DNA from: Mycobacterium sp. WUMAC-067
Lineage (GTDB): Bacteria; Actinomycetota; Actinomycetes; Mycobacteriales; Mycobacteriaceae
Direction of reading: 5' to 3'
Assembly: GCF_020217485.1 (NCBI RefSeq)
Contig: NZ_JAEKMI010000003.1
Span: 62,001 to 126,000 of the forward strand
Length of the DNA: 64,000 nt
Part shown: positions 52,322 to 60,713 of the stretch, piece after piece
Layout: each line of letters starts with the position of its first letter
Numbering within the stretch: position 1 is the first letter of the stretch
The notes under the pieces: generated by a model
What the model was told of the DNA's origin: nothing
What the model saw: the letters and a program-made list of their open reading frames with translations, nothing else
The model's database searches: none
Made by a program: the position numbers and the translations under genes

Positions 52322-53823
52322 CGGGTTCCCGCCTCGGGCACGGCGACCGGCGACGCGGTGGTGGTGGCGGGCGGCTCGAACCGGAAGTCGGCCGGTCTGA
52401 ACCGGCGCGTCATCCCCCAGAAGGTTCGCGCGCTGCGCGGCCATTGGGTGACCACCCGTCCGTTGGGAGCGCGGAAGTAGTTGCTGCACTGGGTGGTCCA
52501 GACGGTGCCCTCCATCCATCGGTCGATCTTGTCGACGAAGTCGGCGAGCGCCGCGAGACGCACCGCGACGTAGCGCCTGCGGTGGCGGCGCAGGTGCCGA
52601 AGCGCCCGCACGATGTAGCGCGCCTGGGCTTCGAGGATGAAGACGACGCTGTTGGAGCCGACGTTGGTGTTCGGCCCGTACAGCATGAAGAAGTTGGGGA
52701 ATTCCGGCACGGCCATGCCCAGGTAGGCGTGCGCGCCGTCGCGCCAGACCTGCCGCAGCGTGATGCCGTGTTCGCCGACAACGTCCAGATCCCCGAGATA
52801 GTCGGCGGCGGCGTAGCCGGTGGCGCAGACCACCAGGTCGACCTCGCGTTCGGTGCCGTCTTCGGTGACCAGGGACCGGGCACGCAGGTAGCGTGCCGGG
52901 CTGGTCACCACCTCGACGTTGGGCCGGGTCAGCGCGGGCAGGTAATCCGAGGAGAACACCAGCCGCTTGCAGCCCATCGGATGGTCCGGCGTGAGCTTGC
53001 GGCGCAATTCCTCGTCGTCGACGGTCTTTTCGAGTAGCTGCAGGGCGAGAGCGGTGAATTGCTCGGTCTTTTCGCTGCCGTGCTCGATCACCGAGATGTT
53101 GGATTCGCTGCGCAGCCACAGCCGGGTCCGGTAGATCTTCTTGACCAACGGGAGGTGCGCGAAGGCCCAGCGTTCCCGCCGCGTGTAGTGCCGGTCGGGC
53201 TTGGGCAGGATCCAGGTGGGCGATCGTTGCACCGAATACACCGTGTCGGCCACTTTGGCCAGTTCGGGGATCAGCTGGGAGGCGGTGGATCCGGTGCCCA
53301 GCACCGCGATTCTCTTGCCTTGCAGCGGGATCGAGTGGTCCCAGCGCGACGAGTGCATCACGGTTCCGGTGAAGGGTTCTTCTTCGATGAGGTCGGGCAT
53401 CAGCGGCCGGGTGAACAGGCCCACGGCCGAGACGACCACGTTGAAGTGATGCTGTTCGCCGGCCGCGGTGGTCAGGCACCACAGCTGGGTGTCGGGATCC
53501 CATTGTGCGGAGCGGATTTCGGTGCGCAGTTTCAGGTGGGGCCGCAGACCGTGCTTGTCGGCGCTGCGCTGGAAGTAGTCCAGGATTTCGGGTTGTCCCG
53601 ACCACAGCCGTGACCAGTGGGCGTTGAGGTCGAAGGAGAACGAGTAGAGGTGCGACTTGACGTCGCAGGCCAGTCCCGGGTAGGTGTTGATCCGCCAGGT
53701 GCCCCCGACGCCGTCTTCGCGGTCGAAGATGGTGAAGTCGCCAAACCCGGCGCGCGACAGCATGATTCCGAGCGCCAGGCCGCCGGGGCCCGCGCCGATG
53801 ATGCCGACCGACAGGTCGCTCAT
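52318..53823 (-). CDS. Baeyer-Villiger-type flavin monooxygenase
   Basis: This 501-aa FAD/NADPH enzyme has a GAGPGG motif at residues 10-15 and a second dinucleotide motif LGTGSTASQ near 175. It carries the exact Baeyer-Villiger fingerprint FTGTVMHSSRW (151-161; F-x-G-xxx-H-xxx-W). It inserts oxygen next to a ketone to give an ester or lactone. ATG 53823 overlaps the SDR stop (ATGA); ATG 53838 is in frame but would overlap more. The substrate is unknown. Confidence 0.88.
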   Translation of the reverse strand: MSDLSVGIIGAGPGGLALGIMLSRAGFGDFTIFDREDGVGGTWRINTYPGLACDVKSHLYSFSFDLNAHWSRLWSGQPEILDYFQRSADKHGLRPHLKLRTEIRSAQWDPDTQLWCLTTAAGEQHHFNVVVSAVGLFTRPLMPDLIEEEPFTGTVMHSSRWDHSIPLQGKRIAVLGTGSTASQLIPELAKVADTVYSVQRSPTWILPKPDRHYTRRERWAFAHLPLVKKIYRTRLWLRSESNISVIEHGSEKTEQFTALALQLLEKTVDDEELRRKLTPDHPMGCKRLVFSSDYLPALTRPNVEVVTSPARYLRARSLVTEDGTEREVDLVVCATGYAAADYLGDLDVVGEHGITLRQVWRDGAHAYLGMAVPEFPNFFMLYGPNTNVGSNSVVFILEAQARYIVRALRHLRRHRRRYVAVRLAALADFVDKIDRWMEGTVWTTQCSNYFRAPNGRVVTQWPRSARTFWGMTRRFRPADFRFEPPATTTASPVAVPEAGTR

Positions 53824-54548
53824 CGGATCTGCAGGCATTGACCACCGTCGATGATGAGCTCGGAGCCGGTGATGAACGACGCCTCGCCGGAGACCAGGAA
53901 GGCCACGGCGTCGGCGACTTCGTCGGGCCGGCCTATCCGCCCGGACATCGATGCCTCGGCCAGCCGGGCCTGGGTGGTCTCGTCGAGCATCGAGGTGGCG
54001 ATGGGCCCGGGGAACACGGCGTTGACCCGGATGCCGGAGGGGGCGAGTTCGGCCGCGGCGGTTTGGGTCAGGCCGCGCAGCGCCCACTTCGACGAGCCGT
54101 AGGCGCTGTGCTGGGGGAACGGGCGGATCGCGCCGGTGCTGCAGATGTTGACGATGGACGCGTCGGGGGCCGCGCGCAGGTGTGCCAGCGCCGCGCGTAT
54201 GCCGAGGAAGGCGCCCAAACAGTTGACCCGCCACGAGTTTTCGAATCCTTCGGCCGTCTCCTCGGTCAGCGGAGCCCGGTGCAGCACGCCGGCGCAGTTG
54301 ACCAGGGTGCTCAGCGACCCGAACCGGTCGACGACCTGTTCGACGGCCGAGTCCCACTGCGGTTCCGAGGTGACGTCGAGCTCCACCGCGATCAGGTGCT
54401 CGTCGCCCGATTCGCGCACCGCGGCGGCGAGTTGATCGGTCCGCAGATCGCAGGCGGCCACCGAAAACCCTTTGACGCGTAGTCGTTCGGCGATGGCCCG
54501 GCCCTGCCCGCCGGCCGCGCCGGTCACGAGTGCGACGCGTGGGTTCAT
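53820..54548 (-). CDS. Short-chain dehydrogenase/reductase in catabolic cluster
   Basis: This 242-aa classical SDR has the cofactor motif TGAAGGQG (9-16), NCAG (84-87) and catalytic Ser137, Tyr150 and Lys154. Asp34 in ACDLRTDQ points to NAD(H) rather than NADP(H). ATG 54548 overlaps the stop of the NTF2-like gene (ATGA). In context it probably oxidises an alcohol to the ketone used by the adjacent monooxygenase. Confidence 0.88.
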   Translation of the reverse strand: MNPRVALVTGAAGGQGRAIAERLRVKGFSVAACDLRTDQLAAAVRESGDEHLIAVELDVTSEPQWDSAVEQVVDRFGSLSTLVNCAGVLHRAPLTEETAEGFENSWRVNCLGAFLGIRAALAHLRAAPDASIVNICSTGAIRPFPQHSAYGSSKWALRGLTQTAAAELAPSGIRVNAVFPGPIATSMLDETTQARLAEASMSGRIGRPDEVADAVAFLVSGEASFITGSELIIDGGQCLQIR

Positions 54549-54955
54549 GCGGGCGCGTCCTCGGGGCTGTCGGCCAGTCCGCCGCGGGTGATGAAGCTGC
54601 ACCGACGCCGCGCGAAGCGCCACTGCCCGGCGACGAGCGTCAGCTCGTCGTCGTAGAGCGCGGGCCGCAGCTCCAGATCGCCGACCCGGACGAACAGCAC
54701 CTGCGATCTGGCGGTGGCGCGCTCACCATCGACCGCGATATGCGAGACGCCGGTCAGATGCAGGCCGTGCGCCGCGTCGCGGAACATGCCGGCGATCCCG
54801 TCGTGCCCGGCGAAAGTCTTGCCGTAGACCAGGAATTCGCCGTCGGGGGCGAACAGCTGGACGCAGCCGTCGACATCACCGGCATCGAGTGCGAGGGCGT
54901 AGGCGGCGATCAGGTCGCGGATCGCGGCCTGATCGTCCGACGGGCGGGCGGTCAT
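54545..54955 (-). CDS. NTF2/SnoaL-like protein in catabolic cluster
   Basis: This 136-aa cone-fold protein begins MTARPSDDQAAIRDLIAAYA and has LDAGDVDGCVQLFAPDGEFL near 23-42, the SnoaL_4 pattern. Members include isomerases, dehydratases and ring-hydroxylating dioxygenase beta-like proteins. Both ends overlap neighbours by four bases, so it is translated as part of the pathway. Reaction unknown. Confidence 0.82.
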   Translation of the reverse strand: MTARPSDDQAAIRDLIAAYALALDAGDVDGCVQLFAPDGEFLVYGKTFAGHDGIAGMFRDAAHGLHLTGVSHIAVDGERATARSQVLFVRVGDLELRPALYDDELTLVAGQWRFARRRCSFITRGGLADSPEDAPA

Positions 54956-55713
54956 TGCGTCGCCTCACGCAGGTGTTCGGCGGCCCCACGCCGCAGCGCC
55001 TGGGACTCGGCGGCCAGGGTGATCATGCCGAACCCCAACCGCGCCATGGCCTGGCCCGTCGTGCCGTCCCCGGCGTGGATGCCGGTGACCAGCCCGGCGT
55101 CCGAGGCCGCCCGGTGGATGCGCGTGATCGCGCCGAGCACCTCGGGGTGCCGGGTCGCCCCGAGGACGCCGACGCCCATCGAGACGGCGAGATCGGCGGG
55201 GCCGACGTAGATTCCGGTCAGGCCGTCGACGGCGCAGATCTCGTCGATGCCGGAGAGCGCCGCGGCGGTCTCGATCATCGCGAACACGCTCACCCGGGTT
55301 TCGTGGGCGGCGGGGTCGGCACCGAGGCTGGCGCGCAGCGGGCCGAAGCTGCGCACGCCCGCCGGCGGGTAGCGGGTGGCGGCCACCGCCGCCGCGGCCT
55401 GGTCGGCCGATTCGATCATCGCGATGACGACGGCGTCGGCGCCGGCGTCGGCCACCCGCCCGATCGGCGCGGCGTCGGCGTTGGGCAGGCGCACCGCGGT
55501 GCCGAGCGGCAGGTGTTCGGTGCGGCGCAGCATGCGGGCGATGCCGGCGTCGTCGAGATAGCCGTGCTGGGCGTCGAATCCGACGTAGTCGTAACCGGCG
55601 CGGGCGAACTCCTCGGGTCCCAGCCACGTCGGCCCGGTGACCCAGCCGCCGAAGATCACGGGCTTGTTCCTCCTCAGCGCCAGCTGCAGATTGCTCGGCG
55701 AAGCGCCCGTCAC
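54952..55713 (-). CDS. HpcH/HpaI-family aldolase
   Basis: This 253-aa class II aldolase-type enzyme has GGWVTGPTWLGPEEFARAG near residue 20, FDAQHG near 45, the metal-ligand glutamate in MIET and VGPADLAVSMG near 175. GTG 55713 is chosen with GAGGGG about six bases upstream; the frame extends into the preceding gene but that part is not protein-like. Such enzymes split hydroxy-keto acids into pyruvate and an aldehyde. Confidence 0.85.
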   Translation of the reverse strand: MTGASPSNLQLALRRNKPVIFGGWVTGPTWLGPEEFARAGYDYVGFDAQHGYLDDAGIARMLRRTEHLPLGTAVRLPNADAAPIGRVADAGADAVVIAMIESADQAAAAVAATRYPPAGVRSFGPLRASLGADPAAHETRVSVFAMIETAAALSGIDEICAVDGLTGIYVGPADLAVSMGVGVLGATRHPEVLGAITRIHRAASDAGLVTGIHAGDGTTGQAMARLGFGMITLAAESQALRRGAAEHLREATQ

Positions 55714-55723
55714 GGTCGGCCCC

Positions 55724-56692
55724 TCACCCGGCGATCGCGATCTTGATACGCTCGGCCACCGGTCGGCAGGCCAGCTCGAACGCGTCCTGCACCGCCTCGA
55801 CGTCGAACGTGTGGGTGAGGTAGGCGCCGAGCAGCCAGGGGTGCTCGGCGGTGAACTTGCCCGCGAGCTCCAGCATCCGCCGACGGTCAAGCGTCACACC
55901 GGATTTCAGCGTCAGGTTGTTGCGCAGCATGGCCCGCATGCTGATCGGATACATCTCGTCGTCGGCGACGCCGAAATAGAAGACGGTGCCGCCGGGTGCG
56001 GTGGCGTCGATGGCGTGCGTCAGGGTGGCGACCTGGTGGCCGACCGCCTCGATGACGACGTCGGCGCGGTCCCCGGGCGCGAGCTGACTCGCCCAGCGGT
56101 CGCTGGTGGCGCGCACCGGGTCGTCGACGCCGAATGCCCTTGCCAGATCACGGCGGTCGATGGGGTCGACCCCGGTGACGCGCCGCGCGCCGGCCGCCTT
56201 GGCGACGTAGGAGAACAGCAGGCCGATCGATCCCTGGCCGATGATCGCGACGTGCCGGCCGGCCAAATCGCCGAGCTGCTCGCAGGCGTAGAGCACACAG
56301 GCCAACGGTTGCAGGCCGATGGCCTGCGCCGGCGTCAGCGCCGGGTCGTAGGGCGCCAGCCCGTCGCCGTTGCTCACGATGCGTTCCATCATGCCGTCGA
56401 ACCCGGACGCCCAGCCGACGACGAGGTCCCGGGGACGGTGCGCGGGGTGCCGGCTGGCGATCACCTCGCCGGCCACCTCGTGGATGGGGAAGCCGTCCTT
56501 CTCGGGGCCGCTGCGCCCGTCGTCACCGGGGATTCGGCCCCTGGCACCGCGAAACGCGGGCAGATCGCTGCCGCAGACGCCGGCGGCGAGGAACCGCAGC
56601 AGCACCTGCCCGTCGGTCAGGGAGTCGGGTGTCGCGTCCGCGATCGTCGTCCGCTCGAACTGATACGGGGCGATGAGCCGGTAGGACCACAC
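55724..56692 (-). CDS. Zinc-type medium-chain dehydrogenase in catabolic cluster
   Basis: This 322-aa dehydrogenase has AAGVCGSDLPAFRG near residue 37 with the catalytic zinc Cys, FPIHEVAGEVIAS near 70, and the NAD-binding VAIIGQGSIGLLFSYVA near 160. The structural zinc cysteine loop is missing, as in some threonine-dehydrogenase-like branches. GTG 56692 starts one base past the P450 stop. Stop at 55724. It probably oxidises the alcohol made by the P450. Confidence 0.83.
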   Translation of the reverse strand: MWSYRLIAPYQFERTTIADATPDSLTDGQVLLRFLAAGVCGSDLPAFRGARGRIPGDDGRSGPEKDGFPIHEVAGEVIASRHPAHRPRDLVVGWASGFDGMMERIVSNGDGLAPYDPALTPAQAIGLQPLACVLYACEQLGDLAGRHVAIIGQGSIGLLFSYVAKAAGARRVTGVDPIDRRDLARAFGVDDPVRATSDRWASQLAPGDRADVVIEAVGHQVATLTHAIDATAPGGTVFYFGVADDEMYPISMRAMLRNNLTLKSGVTLDRRRMLELAGKFTAEHPWLLGAYLTHTFDVEAVQDAFELACRPVAERIKIAIAG

Positions 56693-56693
56693 G

Positions 56694-57914
56694 TCAGACC
56701 TCCACCGGGATGTTGTTCCAACCCCATTGGAAGCTGGACGGCAACCGGGTGGCGGCTTCGGCTCGGATCGCGTAGTCGGGCACCCGGCGCAGCCATTCCT
56801 GCAGCAGCACAGCCATTTCCAGCCTCGCCAGGTGGTATCCGATGCAGAAGTGCTGGCCACGGCCGAACGCCAGCGAGCGGCGGATGGGCCGGTCCCAGAT
56901 GAATTCGTCGGGCTCGGGGTACTCCCGCTCGTCGCGGCTGGCCGAGGCGAGCAGGGTGATGACGCGCTGGCCGGGGCTGATCGTCCGACCGTGAATGTCG
57001 AAGGGCTTGCGCGCCGTTCGCGCGAACCACTGCGCCGGCGCGCAGTACCGGATCATCTCCTCACGCGCGACGGGCACGTTGCTTGCGGGATCGGCGCGGA
57101 CGGCGACCAGCTGGTCGGGGCGTTGGGTGAGCTCCCACAGCCCGTGGGCGACGATCTTGGGCACCGTCTCGGTGCCCCCGATGAAGATGCACAGCATCTG
57201 GGTGGCGACTTCCATGTCGTCGAGCGCGCTGCCGTCGGGCAGGTGATAGCCGAGCAGGCCGTCGACCACGTCGAGCGGCGGCCCGGACTGGTCGGCGCGG
57301 CGGCGGGCGACCGCGGGGAGCAGGAATTCGAAGTAGTTCGGGCGCGCCTGCCCGGTGTCCACGCCGACGCCGGGCTGGGCGAGGCTGCCGGCGTTGACCG
57401 CGGCGAGGACTTGCGGCGCGAGATCGGTGGGAATGCCCAGCAGTTCGCAGACAATGGCGGCGACCACGACACCGCCGTAGTCCTGGGTCAGGTCGAACGA
57501 GCCGCGCGGCAGCAGCAGGTCGAGGCGTTCGTTGGCCAGCTCCCGGATCCTGCCCTCGAGGTCGGTGACCGAACGCGGCCGAAACGGCCGGGAGTGCGTG
57601 CGCCGGATCTCGCCGTACAGGTCGGCGTCGAACATGGCGTGGAACGGCAGCGGGTGCAGCGGCGGGTCGTCGACCGGTCCGGAGTTGTGTTGCGCCAGAA
57701 CCGATGCCGCCGGCAGCGTGCCCTCCGAGGCGACGAACGTGCCGTTGTTGACTTCCAAAACTTTCCAGATGTCCTCGAAACGCGACAGCGCGAAGGTGTC
57801 CCACTGCGGCATGTAGTACACCGGGTGGTGGTCGCGCAGGATTCGGTAGTAGGGCAACGGGTTTGCCATCACCGCGGCGTCGAAGGGGTCGTAGCTGAAG
57901 TCGGTGTCGTTCAT
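56694..57914 (-). CDS. Cytochrome P450
   Basis: This 406-aa soluble bacterial P450 has I-helix GGTETV near residue 245, K-helix EEMIR near 288 and the haem loop FGRGQHFCIGYHLAR with Cys357. ATG 57914 (MNDTDFSYDPFDAAVM) fits the family N-terminus; the longer frame is not protein-like. The I-helix acid/Thr pair is intact, so it should activate oxygen. No ferredoxin or ferredoxin reductase gene is adjacent. Family number not assigned. Confidence 0.92.
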   Translation of the reverse strand: MNDTDFSYDPFDAAVMANPLPYYRILRDHHPVYYMPQWDTFALSRFEDIWKVLEVNNGTFVASEGTLPAASVLAQHNSGPVDDPPLHPLPFHAMFDADLYGEIRRTHSRPFRPRSVTDLEGRIRELANERLDLLLPRGSFDLTQDYGGVVVAAIVCELLGIPTDLAPQVLAAVNAGSLAQPGVGVDTGQARPNYFEFLLPAVARRRADQSGPPLDVVDGLLGYHLPDGSALDDMEVATQMLCIFIGGTETVPKIVAHGLWELTQRPDQLVAVRADPASNVPVAREEMIRYCAPAQWFARTARKPFDIHGRTISPGQRVITLLASASRDEREYPEPDEFIWDRPIRRSLAFGRGQHFCIGYHLARLEMAVLLQEWLRRVPDYAIRAEAATRLPSSFQWGWNNIPVEV

Positions 57915-57931
57915 CGGTCCTTGGCGCTCGG

Positions 57932-58636
57932 TCACTGCAGCGGCGAAGGCGGTAGGGCCTGCAGGATGGAATCTTCCCAGCCGTCCCGCAACGCCGGGGC
58001 CACGCTCATCCAGGTGACGATCTCGGCGGGTGGGCTCTCCTTCCACGAGGGGTAGTGCTCGGCGAAGCAGTCCCATCCCCCGTCCAGCGCCCAGTAGTGG
58101 ATGACCTCGTTGAAGCGGAAGGTCGTGGTGAACGAGCCGAGCCAGCGTTTTCCGGTGCGTTCCGACCACGGCACGTAGAGCCGCTCCAGCTCCCGGATGT
58201 AGTCGTCCTGGCGGCCCGGCTTGGTCTGCATGATCTCCTGAATCACCAGCGGCGCAGTGAAATTGGCCTCACGCAGCTGGGCGAGCGTCCGGTTGCTGGG
58301 TCCGGCGTACATGATGCGGCCCTCGCCCGAGGCGCCGAGGTCGGCCAGGAACGCCGACCATTTGCCGGCGGCCGCCTCGTGACTGCCGCCGCGGGCCTGC
58401 GCGGCGCCGATCCTGGCGTAGTCGGCGAACCCGTCGATCTCCCAGATGACCGTCACCTGCGGCCAGTGGCCGTTGTACGGGGTGGATTCCCAGATCGCGA
58501 ACAGCCGGGCGCCGAGTTGTTCCATCATCGGCTGGTAAGTGTCGGCGAAGATGTCGGTGAACCGGTCGCTTCGCCCGGATCCCAGCGAGATCGTCTCGTG
58601 CAGGTAGAGCAGCGCGTGTTTGTAGTACTTCTTCAT
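57932..58636 (-). CDS. NIPSNAP-like / dimeric alpha-beta barrel protein
   Basis: This 234-aa protein seems to contain two similar halves, each with a helix and strand pattern of the NIPSNAP or ferredoxin-like dimeric barrel fold: ARLFAIWESTPYNGHWPQV near residue 43 and WLGSFTTTFRFNEVIHYWAL near 164. Its place between the 187-aa unknown gene and the P450 implies a pathway role, but no reaction can be assigned. It lies 17 bp upstream of the P450 start. Confidence 0.55.
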   Translation of the reverse strand: MKKYYKHALLYLHETISLGSGRSDRFTDIFADTYQPMMEQLGARLFAIWESTPYNGHWPQVTVIWEIDGFADYARIGAAQARGGSHEAAAGKWSAFLADLGASGEGRIMYAGPSNRTLAQLREANFTAPLVIQEIMQTKPGRQDDYIRELERLYVPWSERTGKRWLGSFTTTFRFNEVIHYWALDGGWDCFAEHYPSWKESPPAEIVTWMSVAPALRDGWEDSILQALPPSPLQ

Positions 58637-58640
58637 GGGC

Positions 58641-59204
58641 CTAGTCGAGCCGGATCAGGTCGGAGTCGGCCCCCGAACCCACGTCGCACAGCAGCGTCTC
58701 GGTGGGCGCGACCGTGGCGTCCGAAATGCCCGCCGCCGCAAGCGCATAGCCTTTGAACGTGCGCGCCGCCCCGCTGAGCAGGTGCTGGGCGCGGGTCGTC
58801 GCACGATGCACTCCCAGCGGCCACCCGTCGCCCCACAGGGCGACCTCCGTCAGCCGGTTGTCCAGCGATTCGAGGACCGCGTCGCGCACCCGCGCGTCGG
58901 CGGTGAACGCGTCGGCGCTGACGGCGAGGCTGGTCGAGCCCGACCCCAGGGCGGCCAGGGATGACTCGAGGTCCGATACCCGCACCCCCAGGATCCGCAG
59001 CGCTCGGGTGTCGCGGCCCTGCGGGAGGAGCACGGTCACCTCCCAGCCGGCCATCGCCCGGTCGTAGAGCCAACCCCCGGCCGATTGCACGACGTCGACG
59101 GCGCTGGCGGCGACCACGTCCAGTCGATAGCGCAGGCCCTCACCGTTGGGGTGGGGTGCTTCCCCGGCGCTGCTCTTGCTGATCTCGAACGTTGGAGCGA
59201 CCAT
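58641..59204 (-). CDS. Unknown 187-aa protein in catabolic cluster
   Basis: I do not recognise this protein. ATG 59204 is chosen because GAGGA lies about eight bases upstream; a GTG five codons earlier is in frame. It has no signal peptide or membrane segment. It begins with a beta-rich stretch around FEISKSSAGEAPHPNGEG and is followed by an Ala/Leu-rich helical region to about 130. It is the first gene after a leader with two hairpins. Confidence 0.65.
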   Translation of the reverse strand: MVAPTFEISKSSAGEAPHPNGEGLRYRLDVVAASAVDVVQSAGGWLYDRAMAGWEVTVLLPQGRDTRALRILGVRVSDLESSLAALGSGSTSLAVSADAFTADARVRDAVLESLDNRLTEVALWGDGWPLGVHRATTRAQHLLSGAARTFKGYALAAAGISDATVAPTETLLCDVGSGADSDLIRLD

Positions 59205-59221
59205 CGATCCATTCCTCACAC

Positions 59222-59247
59222 GGCCCCAACGACTCCGTTGGCGGGCC
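59222..59247 (-). promoter_or_regulatory. Hairpin in the leader of the 187-aa gene
   Basis: CCAACG (59226-59231) pairs with CGTTGG (59236-59241) around ACTC. Flanking GGCC/GGCC extends the stem after a single unpaired base. On the minus strand it ends about 10 bp upstream of the ribosome binding site of the 187-aa gene and could affect its translation. Confidence 0.45.
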
Positions 59248-59284
59248 TCACGCGCTTGTCATGGGCTTTCTCAAGGGCTGGAGC

Positions 59285-59307
59285 CGCTTCACGCGTCGGG
59301 TGAAGCG
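59285..59307 (-). promoter_or_regulatory. Inverted repeat upstream of the 187-aa gene
   Basis: CGCTTCAC (59285-59292) and GTGAAGCG (59300-59307) are perfect arms around a 7-bp loop; GAG/CTC extends the stem after one mismatch. It lies in the 158-bp gap between the CoA-transferase stop and the 187-aa gene, so it is either a terminator of the first or an operator or leader element of the second. Confidence 0.5.
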
Positions 59308-59362
59308 ACTCACCGCACAGCGTGACACTTCTGGCGAAATTTGTAAAGGTCCCGGCGGGCCG

Positions 59363-60532
59363 TCACGAACCGCGGCGCGCCTCGAGGTCGGCCAGGACTT
59401 CCTCGGTGTGCTGCCCGAGTTCTGGTGCCGCAGAACGCGGCGCCCAGGGGGTGCCGTGAAAATCCGCCGGCGTGGCCACCATCGGCACGGCCGCGTCCCC
59501 GTCGGGCACGTCGACGATGCCGCCCGCGGCGTGGAACTGCTCGTCGGCCACGACGTCCTCGAGCGTGTTGACCGGTGACCAGAAGAAATCCGGTTCGCCG
59601 GCGAAGACCTGCGCCCATTCGTCGAGGGGGCGCGTCGCAAAAATCTCGTCCAGCGCGACGATCAGCGCCGCCGAGTTGACCGCGCGGGAGCGGGCATCGG
59701 CGAACCGCGGGTCGTCGCGCCATTCGGGCCGACCCACGGCACGGCACAGCGCCGGCCAGTGCCGCTCGGCCTCCAGGCCGACGATCCAAAACCGCCGCCC
59801 GTCTTGGGCGGCGTAGTTGTTCATGCACGGGTTGCCCATCGATTCGCGTTGCCCGATCGCGATCGGCTGGCCGCTCATCAGATAGGTGTTCAGGTCGAAG
59901 CTCACGGTGTAGGCGCCCTGCCGGTACAGCGAGGTGGTCACCAATTGGCCCGCCCCGGTGCGTTCGCGCGCCAGCAGTGCCGCGCACACGGCCGCGGCCA
60001 TCGTCATCCCGGCGGAGTGGTCCCCCATCCCGCCGCGCTGAAACGGGGGCGTCTCGCCGGGCCGGGTGAGCAGGTGGGCGACCCCGGCCCGGGCCCAGAA
60101 CGCGGCCACGTCGAAGGCGGCGCGATCGGCGTCCGGCCCGTTGTCGCCGTATCCGGTGATGAGCCCGTAGACCAGGCGGGGATTGGCCGCCGACACCGGC
60201 TCGAAGTCCAGCCCCAGGCGTTGCAGCGCGCCGGGTCGCACGTTGGTCAGGAAAACGTCTGCGCCGGCGAGCAATTCGAACGCGGTGGCGCGGCCCGCGT
60301 CGGTGCCGAGATCGAGGACCACGCTGCGCTTGGAGCGGTTGTCCATTTCGAACGGCGGGTTGAGGCCTATGTCGCAGCCGAGCATGCGGCCGAACGTGCG
60401 CGCCGGATCACCCGTCGGCGGTTCGATCTTGATCACGTCGGCGCCCCAGTCCGCCAGGATGCCGCCGGCGGCCGGTCCGGCCACCCACACCCCGAGCTCG
60501 ACGACCTTGACGCCTTCCACCGGTCCCGCCAT
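59363..60532 (-). CDS. Family III CoA-transferase (CaiB/BaiF type)
   Basis: This 389-aa enzyme moves CoA between acids. The start MAGPVEGVKVVELGVWVAGP and the segment ILADWGADVIKIEPPTGDP (25-43) are family hallmarks, and the catalytic Asp is likely Asp141 in RAAFDVAAFW. ATG 60532 has AGGA about nine bases upstream. It is the most upstream gene of the catabolic cluster, divergent from an SDR across 181 bp. It may activate the substrate or a product as a CoA thioester. Confidence 0.88.
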   Translation of the reverse strand: MAGPVEGVKVVELGVWVAGPAAGGILADWGADVIKIEPPTGDPARTFGRMLGCDIGLNPPFEMDNRSKRSVVLDLGTDAGRATAFELLAGADVFLTNVRPGALQRLGLDFEPVSAANPRLVYGLITGYGDNGPDADRAAFDVAAFWARAGVAHLLTRPGETPPFQRGGMGDHSAGMTMAAAVCAALLARERTGAGQLVTTSLYRQGAYTVSFDLNTYLMSGQPIAIGQRESMGNPCMNNYAAQDGRRFWIVGLEAERHWPALCRAVGRPEWRDDPRFADARSRAVNSAALIVALDEIFATRPLDEWAQVFAGEPDFFWSPVNTLEDVVADEQFHAAGGIVDVPDGDAAVPMVATPADFHGTPWAPRSAAPELGQHTEEVLADLEARRGS

Positions 60533-60713
60533 GGCTACGTTCCTACTCCCTGCTCCCGCCGCCCGTTGCCACCGGGTCAGCCGGTTCGCCGTCGTGATCT
60601 GCCCATCGATGATTCTGGGCCGGCCCTCGTATCGGAATACCTGCGGGCATCGCGCAACGACGGGCCGCGGCAAGCCCGCCCAATACGACACCGTTCAACG
60701 AAAGGAGAGCATC

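Noticed and set aside
60629..60640. GTAT-CGGA-ATAC as operator between CoA-transferase and SDR
   Set aside because: Four-base arms are too short to separate from chance without comparison to related genomes.
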